Origin: Chloroflexota bacterium
GTDB lineage: Bacteria > Chloroflexota > Anaerolineae > Anaerolineales > UBA4823
Length of the DNA stretch: 7,022 nt
Assembly (NCBI GenBank): GCA_017860725.1
Contig: JAGDMX010000339.1
Coordinates: 1-7,022, forward strand
Reading direction: 5' to 3'
How positions within the stretch are numbered: position 1 is the first letter of the stretch; each line of letters begins with the position of its first letter. This document shows positions 4,947 through 7,022 of the stretch, one piece after another. A program made the translations under genes and the position numbers. The notes under the pieces are model-generated. The model had not been told where the DNA came from. It made no database searches and saw nothing but the letters and a program-made list of their open reading frames with translations.

Positions 4947-7022
4947 TCAATTAATTCCTTTAACCTTAGCGAGTAGTTGATCCACTGTACCTTCAGGTGA
5001 AGCATACTGGTCACTACCCACGAAGTTGAACAAACCTGTTAACGGCATATCATTCAAAAAGCCCATCGGATCCATACCAATATCCCCCTGATCGGCCCCA
5101 AAGGTGGCTTGCATCTGACTAATTAATGGCTCCAAGAGTGGAGCCAAAACCAAATTCCCATTTGGATCCTCAATCCAGTCACGCAGAGTCGAATCACGGT
5201 TCAATATACTGGGCAGCTCAAGCGTGGAGTGCAACGTAACTGTCTTTGTACAGCGAATGTCGGCAGACGAAGCGCCAATCAGGATATCGAACTCACCGTC
5301 TTCGGTGATCCATTGCTGGTAACCGGGGTGGTAATAGGCAAAGGCCCGGAAATCGAGAGGGATAGTTACGGTCTTGGTCTCACCGGGTTGGAGCTCGACC
5401 TTGACAAAACCTTTAAGCTCCTTGGAGGGGCGGACCAATTTTGATTTGCGATCGTGCACATACACCTGGACAACTTCCTTGCCTGCCATCTTGCCTGTGT
5501 TAGTCACTTCCACGGATACAGTCAAACCATCCACATCCTTGAAGCTTTGCGCGGATACTTTCGGGTTGCTGTAGGCAAAGGTCGTATAGCTCAGGCCGTA
5601 GCCAAATGGGAATAGAACTGGCATCTCCCTGGCGTCATAATAACGATAGCCAGTGAAAATGCCTTCACCGTAGCGCACCTCACCGTTTCCTCCGGGGTAG
5701 TTGATATGAGCGGGTGTATCTAACAATCTAATTGGGAAGGTCTCCGCCAGCTTACCGGATGGATTGACCTTTCCAAAAAGAACATCAGCAATTGCCCCGC
5801 CGCCGGCCTGCCCCATCATCCAGGCCTCAAGGACGGCTGCTGTGCCATCGATCCATTCGCTCATCACCACTGGGGCGCCATTATTAAGGATGACGACGGT
5901 ATTGGGCTGGACTGCCGCGACCGCTTTGATCAACGCAACCTGTTGCGAGGTCAAATCGAGGTCAGGTCGGTCGTAGCCTTCCGACTCTTTGGTTGCTGGG
6001 AGAGAAATATAAAGCAGGGCCACATCAGCTGAATGGGCATTTTTACATGCCTCATCGATAAGAACCTGGTCAAGAGCCTCGTCCTTTAGATAGCCCTCAG
6101 AATAACTTAGCTCAGCATCCCCAGCCAGTTTTTGTAGCTCAACGAATGGGTTGTCCACCTGGGTAGGATTAATGTGCGAGCTGCCTCCTCCCTGGTAGTA
6201 TGCGTCTTTGGCCGCCCGACCGATGACCGCTATGTGCTGTTGTTTCTGTAGAGGCAGAATTCCGTTATTTTTCAACAAGACCATGCCTTCTCCAGCCACC
6301 TGGTGTGCCAGAGCGTGATGCCCAACGATGTCAAACAAACCACCTTTTTTCGTCTCAGCAGCCTTGAAGACTATCTCAAGAATTCGACGCACAGATTCGT
6401 CCAATACGGATTCGCTCAACTCACCAGAGCGAACTGCTTCAATGACTGCCTTCACCCGTAGCTCCCTCGGACCGGGCATTTCCAGGTCCAGACCAGCTTT
6501 CAAAGCTTCCACCCGGTCGTGTACCGCGCCCCAGTCGGAAACGACAAAACCACCAAAATCCCACTCATCCCTGAGGATCTCTGTCAGCAACCTGCGATTC
6601 TCGGCAGCATATGTGCCGTTGATCTTGTTGTAAGAGCACATCACCGTCCAGGGTCTTGCTTTTTTTACCGCCGCCTCAAAGGCGGGCAGGTAAATCTCCC
6701 GGAAAGTGCGTTCATCAACTTCAGAGCTGATCGTAGAACGCTGGTATTCCTGATTATTGGCAGCAAAATGTTTTAGCGAAGTGCCCACCCCTTTGCTTTG
6801 CACGCCCTTGATAAAGCTGACCGCCATTTCCCCGGCCAGGTAGGGATCTTCAGAGTAATACTCAAAATTACGCCCACACAGCGGGGTGCGCTTCATGTTC
6901 ACCCCAGGTCCAAGAACTACATCAACCTTCAAGGCGATGCACTCCTCTGCGATTGCCTGGCCCAGTTTGTGGATTAAATCCACGTCCCAGGTTGAAGCCA
7001 TACAGGTTGCAGTTGGGAAACA
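4947..7022 (-). CDS. GH3 beta-glucosidase, BglB type, with fibronectin-III domain and C-terminal tail (5' end outside window)
   Basis: The visible 691 residues lack only the first 65-75: the codons between 7022 and the Met at 7001 read CFPTATC in frame, which is inside the conserved family sequence, so that Met is not the start. The enzyme should release glucose from cello-oligosaccharides and other beta-glucosides. Counted from residue C1 at the edge, the first domain has GPGVNMKRTPLCGRNFEYYSEDP (split across about 38-60), KHFAANNQE at about 84-92 and the nucleophile Asp in FVVSDWGAVHD (codon 6534-6536). The second domain has KESEGYDRPDLDL, whose Glu is the likely acid/base (codon about 5979-5981). 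No PA14 insert is present. FPFGYGLSY is followed by a fibronectin-III-like domain (about 495-600), then a tail of about 90 residues with DMPLTGLFNF and a short Leu-rich end, a tail seen in clostridial and related BglB-like enzymes. Closest in layout to Clostridium thermocellum BglB. It precedes GH94 by 94 bases. Secretion cannot be judged without the N-terminus; family architecture favours cytoplasmic. Confidence 0.95.
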   Translation of the reverse strand, partial: CFPTATCMASTWDVDLIHKLGQAIAEECIALKVDVVLGPGVNMKRTPLCGRNFEYYSEDPYLAGEMAVSFIKGVQSKGVGTSLKHFAANNQEYQRSTISSEVDERTFREIYLPAFEAAVKKARPWTVMCSYNKINGTYAAENRRLLTEILRDEWDFGGFVVSDWGAVHDRVEALKAGLDLEMPGPRELRVKAVIEAVRSGELSESVLDESVRRILEIVFKAAETKKGGLFDIVGHHALAHQVAGEGMVLLKNNGILPLQKQQHIAVIGRAAKDAYYQGGGSSHINPTQVDNPFVELQKLAGDAELSYSEGYLKDEALDQVLIDEACKNAHSADVALLYISLPATKESEGYDRPDLDLTSQQVALIKAVAAVQPNTVVILNNGAPVVMSEWIDGTAAVLEAWMMGQAGGGAIADVLFGKVNPSGKLAETFPIRLLDTPAHINYPGGNGEVRYGEGIFTGYRYYDAREMPVLFPFGYGLSYTTFAYSNPKVSAQSFKDVDGLTVSVEVTNTGKMAGKEVVQVYVHDRKSKLVRPSKELKGFVKVELQPGETKTVTIPLDFRAFAYYHPGYQQWITEDGEFDILIGASSADIRCTKTVTLHSTLELPSILNRDSTLRDWIEDPNGNLVLAPLLEPLISQMQATFGADQGDIGMDPMGFLNDMPLTGLFNFVGSDQYASPEGTVDQLLAKVKGIN

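Noticed and set aside
6999..7001. ATG at 7001 as the start of the right-hand GH3 gene
   Set aside because: The seven codons before it to the window edge are in frame and read the conserved CFPTATC segment, so the gene begins beyond the window.
1..7022. A defence system, mobile element, CRISPR array or RNA gene
   Set aside because: All coding capacity is accounted for by carbohydrate-active enzymes and one cupin, and no direct repeat arrays, transposase fragments or tRNA-like structures were seen.

Overview
The window is a stretch of bacterial chromosome (or metagenomic contig) with five genes, all on the minus strand, so transcription runs from the right edge to the left edge. In transcription order they are: a GH3 beta-glucosidase of the BglB type (5' end outside the window), a GH94 cellobiose phosphorylase, a small cupin protein, a second GH3 enzyme of the plant beta-glucan exohydrolase type, and the first 68 codons of a GH130 mannoside phosphorylase (3' end outside the window). 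Gaps between genes are short (94, 11, 53 and 87 bases), no strong terminator is visible in any of them, and no gap exceeds 300 bases. This looks like one operon for beta-linked oligosaccharide use.

The genes fit together as intracellular catabolism of cello-oligosaccharides and probably glucomannan-derived oligosaccharides. The GH3 enzymes would trim glucose from non-reducing ends. GH94 would split cellobiose with phosphate into glucose 1-phosphate and glucose. GH130 would split beta-mannosides with phosphate into mannose 1-phosphate and the remaining sugar. The two proteins with a visible N-terminus and good length (GH94 and the second GH3) have no signal peptide, which fits a cytoplasmic pathway fed by importers not seen here. 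The cupin has no assigned role.

The most notable observation is that the GH94 protein, which otherwise matches cellobiose phosphorylases almost end to end, lacks about 75-85 residues in frame in front of its catalytic domain core. The missing block normally carries the motif with the Arg/Asp pair that holds the sugar in subsite -1. The join lies next to a perfect 6-bp inverted repeat. The gene is therefore either a natural deletion derivative, probably inactive, or an assembly error at a hairpin.

Taxonomy cannot be fixed from this window. Moderate GC, the GH3/GH94/GH130 content and the absence of signal peptides would suit an anaerobic plant-polymer-degrading bacterium such as a member of the Chloroflexota (Anaerolineae) or Firmicutes. 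This is an inference with low confidence. I found no RNA genes, mobile elements, CRISPR arrays or clearly novel multi-gene system.
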